A stretch of DNA of 64,000 nucleotides from positions 4,650,001-4,714,000 of the forward strand of contig NZ_CP097384.1 of assembly GCF_024584705.1 (NCBI RefSeq), in the 5' to 3' direction. This DNA is from Blastopirellula sp. J2-11 (GTDB lineage Bacteria > Planctomycetota > Planctomycetia > Pirellulales > Pirellulaceae). Position 1 is the stretch's first letter. The number at the start of each line of letters is the position of its first letter. The position numbers and the translations under genes are program-made. This document shows positions 55,383-63,416 of the stretch, piece after piece. The notes beneath the pieces are model-generated. The model was not told the DNA's origin. It made no database searches and saw nothing but the letters and a program-made list of their open reading frames with translations.

Positions 55383-56041
55383 GATTGGCTCTCCACGGCA
55401 GGCGCGACATGTTCCAGCGACGAACGTTTCAACACTTGCACTTGGCCATCGCGATCAAGCCAAACGTCGGCCTCGTAGACCGTCTCGAAATAGCTGGCGG
55501 CGTCGGGATCTTCAGCCGCTCCGGCAGCAAGTTCCATCGGTTGAAACATGTGCCTGCGAAGGCGAAAGACGCCGCGAGTTGCGCCGGTCTCTTGAAAGGT
55601 ATGTGCAGCGAGCGATTTGGCGAACTGAGCCGGCGGAGCGTCTTCGCCGATGCGAACTTGCAATGCGATGTAAATGGCCAGCAGTCGCAACCGCTGTTGG
55701 GCTTGCGACCCATCGGCGAACTGATCATTAATCGTGACCGTTTCGCCGGCCCCTTCCCCTTCGGTCAACTCGATCATCAGCAGATGATCGTCGCTGAAAG
55801 GTTCACCGCTATGAATGTAATAGGGAGATCCCGTCACGCTGATCGCGAGTGATTCGCCCATGACCGCCTGATAAAGTCCCCCCAGACGCTTGTGCAGTCC
55901 CGACATGTATTCGTTGCCGAGCGGGCAACTCAGTAAGACCCACAGTCCGAAGAGATAGGCAATCAACGCAAGCGAGAGGATCGATCTCGCGTTGCTTGAC
56001 AGCGGCTGCGGGTCGGGTGTCGTCGGTTGGCGTAGGGTCAT
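55379..56041 (-). CDS. Membrane-anchored partner of the HTTM protein
   Basis: A 220-residue protein from ATG 56041; a TTG at 56068 would add nine residues. One transmembrane helix (~20-40, ILSLALIAYLFGLWVLL) is followed by an extracytoplasmic domain with LTEGEGAGETVTINDQF, RLLAIYIALQVRIGED and RGVFRLRRHMF. The stop overlaps the GTG of the HTTM gene, so the two are translationally coupled and likely form one complex. I do not recognise the family; by position it may be the usual partner of HTTM proteins. Confidence 0.75.
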   Translation of the reverse strand: MTLRQPTTPDPQPLSSNARSILSLALIAYLFGLWVLLSCPLGNEYMSGLHKRLGGLYQAVMGESLAISVTGSPYYIHSGEPFSDDHLLMIELTEGEGAGETVTINDQFADGSQAQQRLRLLAIYIALQVRIGEDAPPAQFAKSLAAHTFQETGATRGVFRLRRHMFQPMELAAGAAEDPDAASYFETVYEADVWLDRDGQVQVLKRSSLEHVAPAVESQS

Positions 56042-56119
56042 ATTCGTTAATCTAGGTAGACAGGCCAAGATGCATTGCCTTCTAGTCTAATCAATTCACC
56101 GCCGTGTTAAATTAGGTAA

Positions 56120-56158
56120 GCGCATAAAAAAATCGGACTCCCAAGTAGGGAGCCCGAT
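56120..56158 (-). terminator. Minus-strand terminator with the shared 13-mer
   Basis: On the minus strand an interrupted stem (56132-56136 plus 56138-56142 pairing with 56148-56152 and 56154-56158) is followed by seven T and ATGCGC. It ends the Cys-rich gene at 56234. The tail is the 13-mer found again at 57016 and 59541. Confidence 0.85.
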
Positions 56159-56233
56159 CTTTGTCTGCATCAGTAGGGTTATGCGACGTCGGCAGTCACA
56201 GGGCAACCAAATTGCTGCATACCCCCATGTCGA

Positions 56234-56701
56234 CTAGCGACGGAAGCTGACGGTGTGGACGCGAACCGGCATGCGAATGCTGGCTTCGGCCGGGGGAGCC
56301 GGAGCTTCGTCGCTCGGGCTAACTTCGGGAGGAGCCGGGGCTTCTTCCGGAGCGGCACAGGTCGGTTCCGGAGCGCAGCAGGTCGGTTCCGGGGCACAAG
56401 CCGGTTCCGGCGCACAGCAGGTCGGTTCCGGAGCACAACAGGTCGGCTCAGCCGAGCAGCTGCACTTGCACTTGTGACCGAACAGACCGCAGCAGCGATC
56501 GCGTTTCGCAAACAAACCGTGACACTTCTCACGGCACTTGTGACCGAACAGGCCACAGCAGCTCTTCACGCCACAGCAAGCCGGAGCTTCACTGCAACCA
56601 TTGCAACCCCAGGCGGCGGTCGCCTCACGCTCACCACCGACCAAGGAAATTCCGACGATCGCGAAGAAGATCGCGATGCCAAGTCCAAAAATGCGATTCA
56701 T
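56234..56701 (-). CDS. Exported Cys-rich, Pro-rich repeat protein
   Basis: A 155-residue protein from ATG 56701, with GGAGG eight bases upstream. A signal peptide (IFGLGIAIFFAIVGISLVGG) precedes a mature part with about 21 Cys in ~90 residues. CCGLFGHKC occurs twice, and CCAPEPT/CAPEPT repeats four to five times, followed by an acidic, Pro-rich linker and a basic tail ending in VHTVSFRR. No family is recognised. The pattern suggests disulfide-rich surface material or metal binding. The basic C-terminus may anchor it. It ends in its own terminator. Confidence 0.82.
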   Translation of the reverse strand: MNRIFGLGIAIFFAIVGISLVGGEREATAAWGCNGCSEAPACCGVKSCCGLFGHKCREKCHGLFAKRDRCCGLFGHKCKCSCSAEPTCCAPEPTCCAPEPACAPEPTCCAPEPTCAAPEEAPAPPEVSPSDEAPAPPAEASIRMPVRVHTVSFRR

Positions 56702-57015
56702 GTCAGAATCCTCCAAGAAACTCTACTGTATTTGAAGTGCTAGGGGGGAACCTTCACACAACAACTCAAGAGCCGTACGTCGTGTCCTCTGCGAGGACAT
56801 GGATAACGACCGCGGCCTCAACCCGACTGCTTATTCAGCAAACATCCTGTGATAAAGTTTGCCGAATACGCAGGTCGCATGCACTACGCAGCATAGGCCG
56901 TTAAATTATCAACTCCATAAGCGAAGTCAACCAGCCAAGCCGGAATTTAGTAAAATTAAGGTACTCACGTAAGATCATGAAGATCTTCCGATTAGGACCC
57001 TTGTAATCACTGCAC
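56702..57015. other. Intergenic region upstream of the Cys-rich gene
   Basis: About 310 bp. A short hairpin (TGTCCTC at 56783-56789 region, complement to ~56799) lies in the probable leader of the Cys-rich gene. No gene or strong promoter was identified. Confidence 0.4.
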
Positions 57016-57047
57016 GCGCATAAAAAAAGCCCTCGTTTCCGAGGGCT
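57016..57047 (-). terminator. Minus-strand terminator with the shared 13-mer
   Basis: AGCCCTCG (57028-57035) pairs with 57040-57047; on the minus strand seven T and ATGCGC follow. It lies 65 bp after the lipoprotein gene that ends at 57112. Confidence 0.9.
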
Positions 57048-57111
57048 TGTGCCTGTGAGCACCCTAAATTGACGATTGGAGAGGCAAATTATCGCTTCCC
57101 CCCCTTCGTTA

Positions 57112-57753
57112 CTAGCGCATAAAGTACGGACTGCCGGAGCCTTCGCCCGGCTGAGCAGTGTGACTGGCCGGCATGACTTCGGAAGCGCTGTTTCCACCGC
57201 GGCGTTGAATTTCTCGCTCGGCCAACTTTTGGGCCTGGAACATTTCCTGCGGGTTCTCAAACGGTAGCACGAGCGGCGGTTCGCCGGCAAACAACTCGGT
57301 CGCCATTCCGGCGACGCGCCAGCCGCCTGCTTCGCGGCGCATGATCCACACGATTTCGTAGGAGACGGCTTTGCCTTGCGGATCGACGTCAAACCAATGA
57401 CTCTCGACGTGAGCGCCCCGTTTTTCTGAGGTGATGTAGATTGTTTCGCCCACTTCGAACTTGGCGCCGACAGCGCCGACCGGATCGATCGCAAGATGAT
57501 GCTTGCGCGTTTCTTCGCGCGCCTTTTGAGTCAACATCTTCGACGTCAACTCTTTGTTGCCGTCGCGCAGCGCCGCGAGAAAGGATTCGACCGCCGTTTT
57601 CGGATCGACCGAAGCGATCGCCAGCGGGTCTTGAACCGGGCTCACTTCGACGTTTTCCCCGCTGTTTTCCGCGGTAGAATCCGGATTTTGGTGATTGCAG
57701 CCAACCAGCAATAAAGATGCTGTTAGCAAGAGGGCGCATCGTTGATAGAGCAT
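57112..57753 (-). CDS. Lipoprotein with a possible NTF2-like domain
   Basis: A 213-residue protein from ATG 57753, with AAGGAAGG upstream; earlier Met codons lie before a non-hydrophobic stretch. The signal ends in the lipobox LLLVGC (Cys ~19). After a Ser/Glu-rich linker, VESFLAALRDGNKELTSKM through RREAGGWRVAGMATELF resembles the alpha-plus-beta cone of NTF2/SnoaL-like domains. The C-terminal ~50 residues are Gln/Gly-rich. Function is unknown; a binding role is more likely than catalysis. It has its own terminator. Confidence 0.8.
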   Translation of the reverse strand: MLYQRCALLLTASLLLVGCNHQNPDSTAENSGENVEVSPVQDPLAIASVDPKTAVESFLAALRDGNKELTSKMLTQKAREETRKHHLAIDPVGAVGAKFEVGETIYITSEKRGAHVESHWFDVDPQGKAVSYEIVWIMRREAGGWRVAGMATELFAGEPPLVLPFENPQEMFQAQKLAEREIQRRGGNSASEVMPASHTAQPGEGSGSPYFMR

Positions 57754-57866
57754 GAACCGTTTCCTTCCTTGGAAATACGCATCGCCGCACGAAGGTGCGC
57801 TTCGTAGCCGCAAATCTTGCAAAGCCAGCGATGCGAGTCAATGTCAATCGCCAAGCAAGCGCGGCG

Positions 57867-59369
57867 CTAGCCTGCGCCAAGTCCCCGATCGAACGCGTCT
57901 TGTTCGCGTTGATAAACTGCTAGCGTCGAGTCAAAGGTTTGACTCGACACCCGCCAGACCGGCGCTTGATCGGTATAAGCGTTCGCATGGGCGACCATCA
58001 ATCGATACAGAAACTTGAACAGGTGCCGCGGCACGCGCAGCGAGCGGAGCGCCTCGAGCAAGCGCTGATCCGAGACCGAACTGTCGATCAGATCACGCAG
58101 AGTCGGCGCCGGAGTTTTGTCAGTCACAGCGGCCAGACGCGCGTTCGCCACGTCCTGCAGCGCCTCGCTCGACCACTGAAGCGACGGAATCATATTTTGT
58201 TTGTCGAGCCGGGCCCGCTGGTAAAATTCTTTCGTTTCGCGATCGACAAACTGCGTCAATTCGATCGGCAGCAGCAATTTAAAACCAATCCCCGGCTGCT
58301 TCAAAAATTTGTTATCCAGCATCGGCCAGAGCAATAATCTCATCAGTTCTGGCGAACCATTGATCAGATGCGGCTCGTCGACCCGATCGACGATCACCAC
58401 AATTCCGGTGCATCCCAGCGAACGCAACACGCCGAAAAACTTATCCAACATTTCATATCGATCGTCGGTACGATCATGCGTTGGCAGTGGTTGCGACGAT
58501 AATTCGGGCAAGGTGAAATTCATCAGCAGCCGGCTGAGCGAGAAAACCTCGCGATTGCCGGTTCGAACATGTTTGACGATTCCCCAGGCCTTCCAAGTCG
58601 CTCGAAACGCCTTCCAGAGCCACGGAGACCAACCGGCGACAAACATCAGTAGAAAAATCCACCACGGCGGTTGCGAAACCGCAGATCCTTGCGAAAGCAT
58701 CAAAAACATCAACGCCAGCGTCACGATGGTCATCCCGGCGCCGACGGCGAATTGCCACCAGGCCTTCGGATTCCAGAACCGCAACTTGCTGCGGAGGTGC
58801 TGCCAGCGTTCTTTAAACGTTTCGGCCGTCGATTGGTCGTAGCAAGCGGCCAACAGCAACAGATCGCGGGCCTGACTGCGATCTAGTTTGCTCGCTTCGG
58901 CCGGATCAATCTTGCATGCCGACGGCTTCGCGTTGCGCGTTTGCAACACTTGATCAATCAGTTGCGTGACGCCGATCGACAGGATCGAGTCCATGTGATC
59001 CCACAGTTTCCACTGCTTCAGCGCTTTTTCAGGATAGCGATTGCGGCCGAACATTCGATCGCGGAAGCGATCCAGGTACGGATTGAAGTCATCGTATTCA
59101 ATGATATAGACGCGCGAATCGGCATGGTCGGCGTTGTGCTTGGCGACATGCTCGACAATCTGCAGTCGCATTGCGGTCTTGCCGGCGCCTTTTTCACCAA
59201 AGACGATCGATGTCGACGGATCGCGGGGATCGCCGTACACCTTTTGCCAAGCTGGATGATAGGTGCTGTCGATACAGCGGCTCTTAAACACCGTGTCGGT
59301 TTGCGCGTCTTCGACGGCAAACGGGTTCGAGTGGATGCCGTGATGCTCGAGAAACTGTTCAACCTTCAT
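57867..59369 (-). CDS. Membrane-associated P-loop ATPase (KAP-like)
   Basis: A 500-residue protein from ATG 59369 with GAGGCG upstream. Walker A GEKGAGKT is at ~58-65. Two closely spaced transmembrane helices at ~208-230 and ~238-258 (GAGMTIVTLALMFLML, WWIFLLMFVAGWSPWLW) interrupt the ATPase domain, and Walker B is GIVVIVDRVDEP (~340-351). This insertion of helices between the nucleotide motifs is a feature of KAP NTPases. A helical C-terminal region with LRVPRHLFKFLYRLM follows. Such proteins may act in defence or membrane processes. It is a single gene here. Confidence 0.83.
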   Translation of the reverse strand: MKVEQFLEHHGIHSNPFAVEDAQTDTVFKSRCIDSTYHPAWQKVYGDPRDPSTSIVFGEKGAGKTAMRLQIVEHVAKHNADHADSRVYIIEYDDFNPYLDRFRDRMFGRNRYPEKALKQWKLWDHMDSILSIGVTQLIDQVLQTRNAKPSACKIDPAEASKLDRSQARDLLLLAACYDQSTAETFKERWQHLRSKLRFWNPKAWWQFAVGAGMTIVTLALMFLMLSQGSAVSQPPWWIFLLMFVAGWSPWLWKAFRATWKAWGIVKHVRTGNREVFSLSRLLMNFTLPELSSQPLPTHDRTDDRYEMLDKFFGVLRSLGCTGIVVIVDRVDEPHLINGSPELMRLLLWPMLDNKFLKQPGIGFKLLLPIELTQFVDRETKEFYQRARLDKQNMIPSLQWSSEALQDVANARLAAVTDKTPAPTLRDLIDSSVSDQRLLEALRSLRVPRHLFKFLYRLMVAHANAYTDQAPVWRVSSQTFDSTLAVYQREQDAFDRGLGAG

Positions 59370-59540
59370 CGATTCGCCTCGCCGATTTCTGGGCGATCGA
59401 AACCAACGTTTCAATCGCTTCCGTCGTCAAATTGCTTACAATCTGCCCGGTCCGCTTGAATTGACCAAGCTAATATAGCTCTCCGCTAAGCAAAAGGAGG
59501 GCCACGGAGATTCACCGCGTGAATTCTTCTTCATCCGTCA

Positions 59541-59573
59541 GCGCATAAAAAAACGGACGATTTCTCGTCCGTT
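59541..59573 (-). terminator. Minus-strand terminator with the shared 13-mer
   Basis: AACGGACGA (59552-59560) pairs with 59565-59573 around TTTC; on the minus strand a T run and ATGCGC follow. It lies 28 bp after the gene ending at 59602. Confidence 0.9.
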
Positions 59574-59601
59574 CAGTTTACGGCGGCTTATCCGCGAAGA
59601 T

Positions 59602-60135
59602 TTACTTCACTTCCAGGCTGTCGACCATCGCTTTGAACGCTTTTTCATTGTGACCGACCGTCGTTTTTGGACCGGTGAACTTAATGAAATACTGCCCTGC
59701 TTTTTCGGTCTTGATGATCGCGCCTAACATGCGGTAGTCCTTTTTGATCTCGGCCTGGGCGAATGGGCCGCGTTGATCGCGGAAGTCGCCCGAGATGTCG
59801 ACCAGATAGACCGTTTGGCCGGCGACTTTTTCTTCTTTCATCGGCTGTTTCACGGCTCCGGCAAACTGGCCAACCCAACGATCGACGTTCGCTTCAATGC
59901 TTCCGCCGGCGCCCATGATGGTGACGCGACCTGCATCGATACCTTCGGCAGCGGCCGGCGCTTCAAATTCAAAATCAATGATCCGCACCTTTGGCGCTAC
60001 TTTTTTCCAGGTCTCGGGGGCGACCAGCGACATCTTGCCGTCCGATAGTTCCAGCTTCTCCGGTTCTGCAGCAAACGAAGCGCTGCCAAACGCGATCGCC
60101 GCCACAAAGGCGGCCAGAAATTGATTTCGTCGCAC
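59602..60135 (-). CDS. Small exported protein of unknown function
   Basis: A 177-residue protein from GTG 60135, with an AGAGGT sequence upstream; the open frame extends back to 60333, but the GTG gives a proper signal peptide (RRNQFLAAFVAAIAFGSASFAA). The mature domain appears beta-rich, with LELSDGKMSLVAPETWKKV, IIDFEFEAPAA, VTIMGAGGSIEANVDRW and a late KTTVGHNEKAFKAMVDSL. Proteins with this opening are frequent in planctomycetes but I cannot name a family. It ends in a terminator. Confidence 0.8.
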   Translation of the reverse strand: MRRNQFLAAFVAAIAFGSASFAAEPEKLELSDGKMSLVAPETWKKVAPKVRIIDFEFEAPAAAEGIDAGRVTIMGAGGSIEANVDRWVGQFAGAVKQPMKEEKVAGQTVYLVDISGDFRDQRGPFAQAEIKKDYRMLGAIIKTEKAGQYFIKFTGPKTTVGHNEKAFKAMVDSLEVK

Positions 60136-60346
60136 GGGTAACCTCTCGTAGGATCTGGGGGAGTGAGAACTTTGCAGGCTGTAATTCTCGCCGCCGAAGC
60201 GTCGAGCCGTCTCTTTATCATACAATGCGACGCAGGCGGTTCGCCTCCCCTGGACCTGATTTCGGCCCGATTCCCGCCGAACCGTTTTACTAGTAGATTG
60301 CCCCTGTTGCAGCCTGAATGCCCTTATTTTCAAGCGAGAACGCCGC

Positions 60347-60868
60347 GTGAATCACGACGAGGAAGACGACCAAGAGCCGGAAAAGTACGAAATCGCAATC
60401 TCGGGCGAGCTGGGCGAAGACATGTCTGAGCTCTACGAAAAGCTGATCGCCGTGCCAGAAGGTGGAGAATGCACCCTTTACTTTGATTCTCCCGGCGGCA
60501 GCTCTTATGCGGCTTCGGCGCTCGTTTCGTTGATCAAATTGCGTCGTCTAAAAGCGACCGGCATCGTGATCGGCGAATGTTCGTCCGCCGCGATCTGGCC
60601 CTTCGCCGCTTGCTATCAGCGGTATGTCACGCGATGGAGCGTCCTGCTGTTTCACCCCATGCGCTGGCAAAGCGAAGAGAACATCCCGCTAGCCGAAGCC
60701 CGCGAGTGGGTGCGGCACTACAAGTTTCTCCACGAAGAAATGGACGTGCTGCTAGCAAATCTGTTTGGCGCCGATGAGGAGTTGATCAACCGCTGGACCC
60801 ATCCCGGCAAGTTTGTCATCGGTCCCGAACTGGCCGAAGCCGGTCTGGCCGAATTGATCGAGCTTTAA
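60347..60868 (+). CDS. ClpP/crotonase-fold serine peptidase-like protein
   Basis: A 173-residue protein from GTG 60347. It follows the ClpP/SppA pattern: FDSPGGSSYAASALVSLI (oxyanion loop), GECSSAAIWPFAAC with the likely nucleophile Ser, and the His in LLFHPMRWQ. An Asp for the triad may be in the FGADEELINRW region. There is no signal peptide, so it acts in the cytoplasm. It is short compared with ClpP (~200 residues) and lacks the usual N-terminal loop, so it may be a ClpP-like or enoyl-hydratase-like protein without a Clp ATPase partner. Confidence 0.85.
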   Translation: MNHDEEDDQEPEKYEIAISGELGEDMSELYEKLIAVPEGGECTLYFDSPGGSSYAASALVSLIKLRRLKATGIVIGECSSAAIWPFAACYQRYVTRWSVLLFHPMRWQSEENIPLAEAREWVRHYKFLHEEMDVLLANLFGADEELINRWTHPGKFVIGPELAEAGLAELIEL

Positions 60869-60938
60869 CCTGCGGCATTTGCTACGATCTGCGATCAGTT
60901 CCCATTTCGCCTTCCCCAATATTGGCGTCTGCTGATCG

Positions 60939-62252
60939 ATGGTCGTTCGGATTACCAGCTTCGTGCTTCTCTGCCTCACCGCTGCGTTGGTCGCAGGCTG
61001 CGGCGGTAAGCCGATGGTCCATGATCCGAACAAGCCATCTGACTATGGTCGTCTGACGCTGACGCGACAGGTGAATCATCCCGAATTGACGCGTCTGATC
61101 GATCCGATCGTCGGCGAAGAAAAAACGCCGCAAGGCTTAGAAGCAGCGCTGACGACAGGACTCGACCCCGAGAACAACGGCGTCGCCGCACTGATGAAGA
61201 TCTACCCAGGTCCCATCGCCGACCAGATGGTCGACAGCACCGACGCGTGGCTTCCCAGCCAAGATTTTCAGTTTCCGCCGCTGATGCTGGAAAAAATTCA
61301 CGCCTATGTCGTGCGACATCAAGACAAAATCGTGCGTGGTCGCGCTGCGTTGCAGATGCCGCAGTGGAAATACTTTTGGCAGCCCACCGCCGGCTACATG
61401 GCCGAAGTTCATTTTGTCGAATGCACTCGCGTCGCCGCGCGACTCGAAATTTTGTCAGCCGCCGTCGCGCTGGCCGACCAAGACCTAGACGCCGCGGCGG
61501 AGCATATCGCGTTTGCGTTGGAGTTCGCGTCGCGTCTCGGACAAGTGAATCACGTCTACGCCCGCCGTATTGCGGCCGAGTTACGGGAAGCCGCGTTTCC
61601 CGCAGCCGCAGCCGTGGGCGCACAAGCGGACGTCAATCGCAATCAGCTCTCGACAATCGCTAAAACGCTCACGAGTCATGTTGCGGCCTGGCCCAATGAC
61701 GCCGATGCCTGGATCGCCGACCGGGCCTGCGGATTGCATCAATACGAACTGATTCGCGATGGGCAGTTTCTCTCGACCTTGCCGCGTGACGAGTATCAAA
61801 AGCTGAAAGATGAAAACGAACTGGACGCGACGGTTCGCGCCGTCTCGCGCAACTTGAATTACGACGAAGTCGTCTACTTGAAGCAGATGCGCGTAATCAT
61901 CGAAGGCTGTCGGCTCCCCTTTTATCAGCGAGCCGAAATGCTCTCGCAGCTCCACGCACAACTGACGGCGTTCGAAGGAACCAACGACTATCCTACCGTC
62001 GCCGCCAAGTGGCTATTGGTCGACGTCAGCAAACAGCAACGAATCGCCGCTCGCGACAAAGCGCTGTCCACCGCATGGAGCTTGGCGCTGCAACTCGCCC
62101 TCGGCGCTGAGCCGCCAGAACCGACGCCGATGAATACGCTGACAGGCGCACCCTATCAAATTCGCATCGAACCGCGCCGCGTCGTCGTCGCTGCCGTCGA
62201 CGGCAGCGGCGAAGACGAGATCATCGCCCTCCCCCGCTTCACTCAACCGTAA
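60939..62252 (+). CDS. Lipoprotein of unknown function
   Basis: A 437-residue protein with a signal peptide ending in the lipobox ALVAGC (Cys ~21). The mature part is mainly alpha-helical: VARLEILSAAVALADQDLD and AAEHIAFALEFASRLGQV suggest repeat-type helices in the middle, and YDEVVYLKQMRVIIEGCRLPF follows. No domain is recognised; helical-repeat proteins of this size often bind other proteins. It starts 70 bp after the ClpP-like gene and may share its transcript. It converges on the haem-protein gene with only two bases between. Confidence 0.75.
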   Translation: MVVRITSFVLLCLTAALVAGCGGKPMVHDPNKPSDYGRLTLTRQVNHPELTRLIDPIVGEEKTPQGLEAALTTGLDPENNGVAALMKIYPGPIADQMVDSTDAWLPSQDFQFPPLMLEKIHAYVVRHQDKIVRGRAALQMPQWKYFWQPTAGYMAEVHFVECTRVAARLEILSAAVALADQDLDAAAEHIAFALEFASRLGQVNHVYARRIAAELREAAFPAAAAVGAQADVNRNQLSTIAKTLTSHVAAWPNDADAWIADRACGLHQYELIRDGQFLSTLPRDEYQKLKDENELDATVRAVSRNLNYDEVVYLKQMRVIIEGCRLPFYQRAEMLSQLHAQLTAFEGTNDYPTVAAKWLLVDVSKQQRIAARDKALSTAWSLALQLALGAEPPEPTPMNTLTGAPYQIRIEPRRVVVAAVDGSGEDEIIALPRFTQP

Positions 62253-62254
62253 TA

Positions 62255-63232
62255 CTACCGATAGCTGCCGTGGCAATCGGAACAGGCGCCGGCGATCGCG
62301 CCGCCTGCTTCGCGCGCCAGAGCGGGGTCGTCATTGGTGACCGCTTTGACCATGTCGAGTGCGGCGTTGTGCATCTTGTCGCAAAAGCCGACATAGTCGT
62401 CATCGTCGTAGTAGTCGAAGCCCTCTTGCTTCATCGCTTGCGCGATCGCGGCGATGATCTGCGCTTCGTGCAGGATCTCGGACTTGTTGCTGCGGAATTC
62501 GGCCTCACTAGCGACCCACTTCTTCAACTTCTTTTCAAAGCCCATATCTAACCGCTGCATCAACGGCGGGCGATCGGCGATCGACTCCCAGGTCGCATCG
62601 GGATCGCCTTCGCTGAAAGCAGGCGAACTGCCGCGCACGAGATCGTCAAGATCGGTGGATCGCTGTTTGACAGCGGCGAACGATTGATCGGTCCCCACTT
62701 TGCAAACGTCCGCCGTTTTCCAAAACGCATCGCGAGCGCCCAGCGAAGACTCTTTCCAGCGGACATCCTGCGAAGTTTCGTTGATGATCTCGAACAGCAT
62801 CGCCAGCTCGGTAAAGTTGCGACGGCACACGGCGTACCCGCCCCCTTTGAACTCACGAATATTCATCGCGATCGGAGCCAGCTCTAGATTCAGCTGTTTG
62901 ACCTCGTCTTGAATCACTTCCGGCGTGATAAAGCTCCAATCTTTGCCGCTCCCTGCCGGGGCTGCGCCGCCGGGACCAGGTGACATCCCGCCGCCTGGAC
63001 CTCCCGACATTCCACCGCTCGACGCAACCATCGCTGGCGTCGCCTTCTGACTGAGCGCTGCAGGGCGTTGCCCGGTCAGCAATTCGCCAAAAACATCCCG
63101 CGAGAAAATGAACGAGGCGCCGGTATTGTCAAAATTGGCTGGCAACTTGGCGCGGCGCTGCGGTTGTTGCGCGGCGGCGGAACCGACGGTAGCAATCGTA
63201 AGCAAGAGAGCGATCAAGCAGGCGTTTCGCAT
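62255..63232 (-). CDS. Exported protein with a C-terminal haem motif
   Basis: A 325-residue protein from ATG 63232, which opens a signal peptide (NACLIALLLTIATVGSAAA). A Gly-rich, probably disordered stretch (~70-95) is followed by a helical domain (~110-300) and a C-terminal ACSDCHGSY, a CxxCH haem-attachment motif. The position of the motif at the end of a helical bundle is like cytochrome c'-type proteins (four helices, C-terminal CxxCH). It would be periplasmic and could carry electrons or bind gases. The open frame continues upstream to 63514 across the hairpin, which is an artefact. Confidence 0.85.
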   Translation of the reverse strand: MRNACLIALLLTIATVGSAAAQQPQRRAKLPANFDNTGASFIFSRDVFGELLTGQRPAALSQKATPAMVASSGGMSGGPGGGMSPGPGGAAPAGSGKDWSFITPEVIQDEVKQLNLELAPIAMNIREFKGGGYAVCRRNFTELAMLFEIINETSQDVRWKESSLGARDAFWKTADVCKVGTDQSFAAVKQRSTDLDDLVRGSSPAFSEGDPDATWESIADRPPLMQRLDMGFEKKLKKWVASEAEFRSNKSEILHEAQIIAAIAQAMKQEGFDYYDDDDYVGFCDKMHNAALDMVKAVTNDDPALAREAGGAIAGACSDCHGSYR

Positions 63233-63261
63233 GACGAAGGAGATCCTTTTCACTGGTGCAA

Positions 63262-63324
63262 GCGAAAAAAGGGGGTCAGGTCCCATTTTCGCGGCGAAAA
63301 TGGGACCTGCCCCCCTTTTTTCGC
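63262..63324. repeat. 63-bp near-perfect hairpin repeat (REP-like)
   Basis: Left arm 63262-63292 and right arm 63294-63324 are inverted copies over 31 bp with one mismatch and a one-base centre. The arms hold a GGGGGTCAGGTCCCATTTTC core. It lies between the divergent haem-protein and ApbE-like genes. Similar palindromes are spread in many genomes by REP-associated tyrosine transposases; that link is by form only. Confidence 0.85.
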
Positions 63325-63416
63325 CGACGCTCCGATTTCGTAGACCGAGAGCGCTATAATCGAAGTATCGACGACGAAACAGTTTTCGGCAAGCAATCGA
63401 ACGTAAAACGCCTCTG

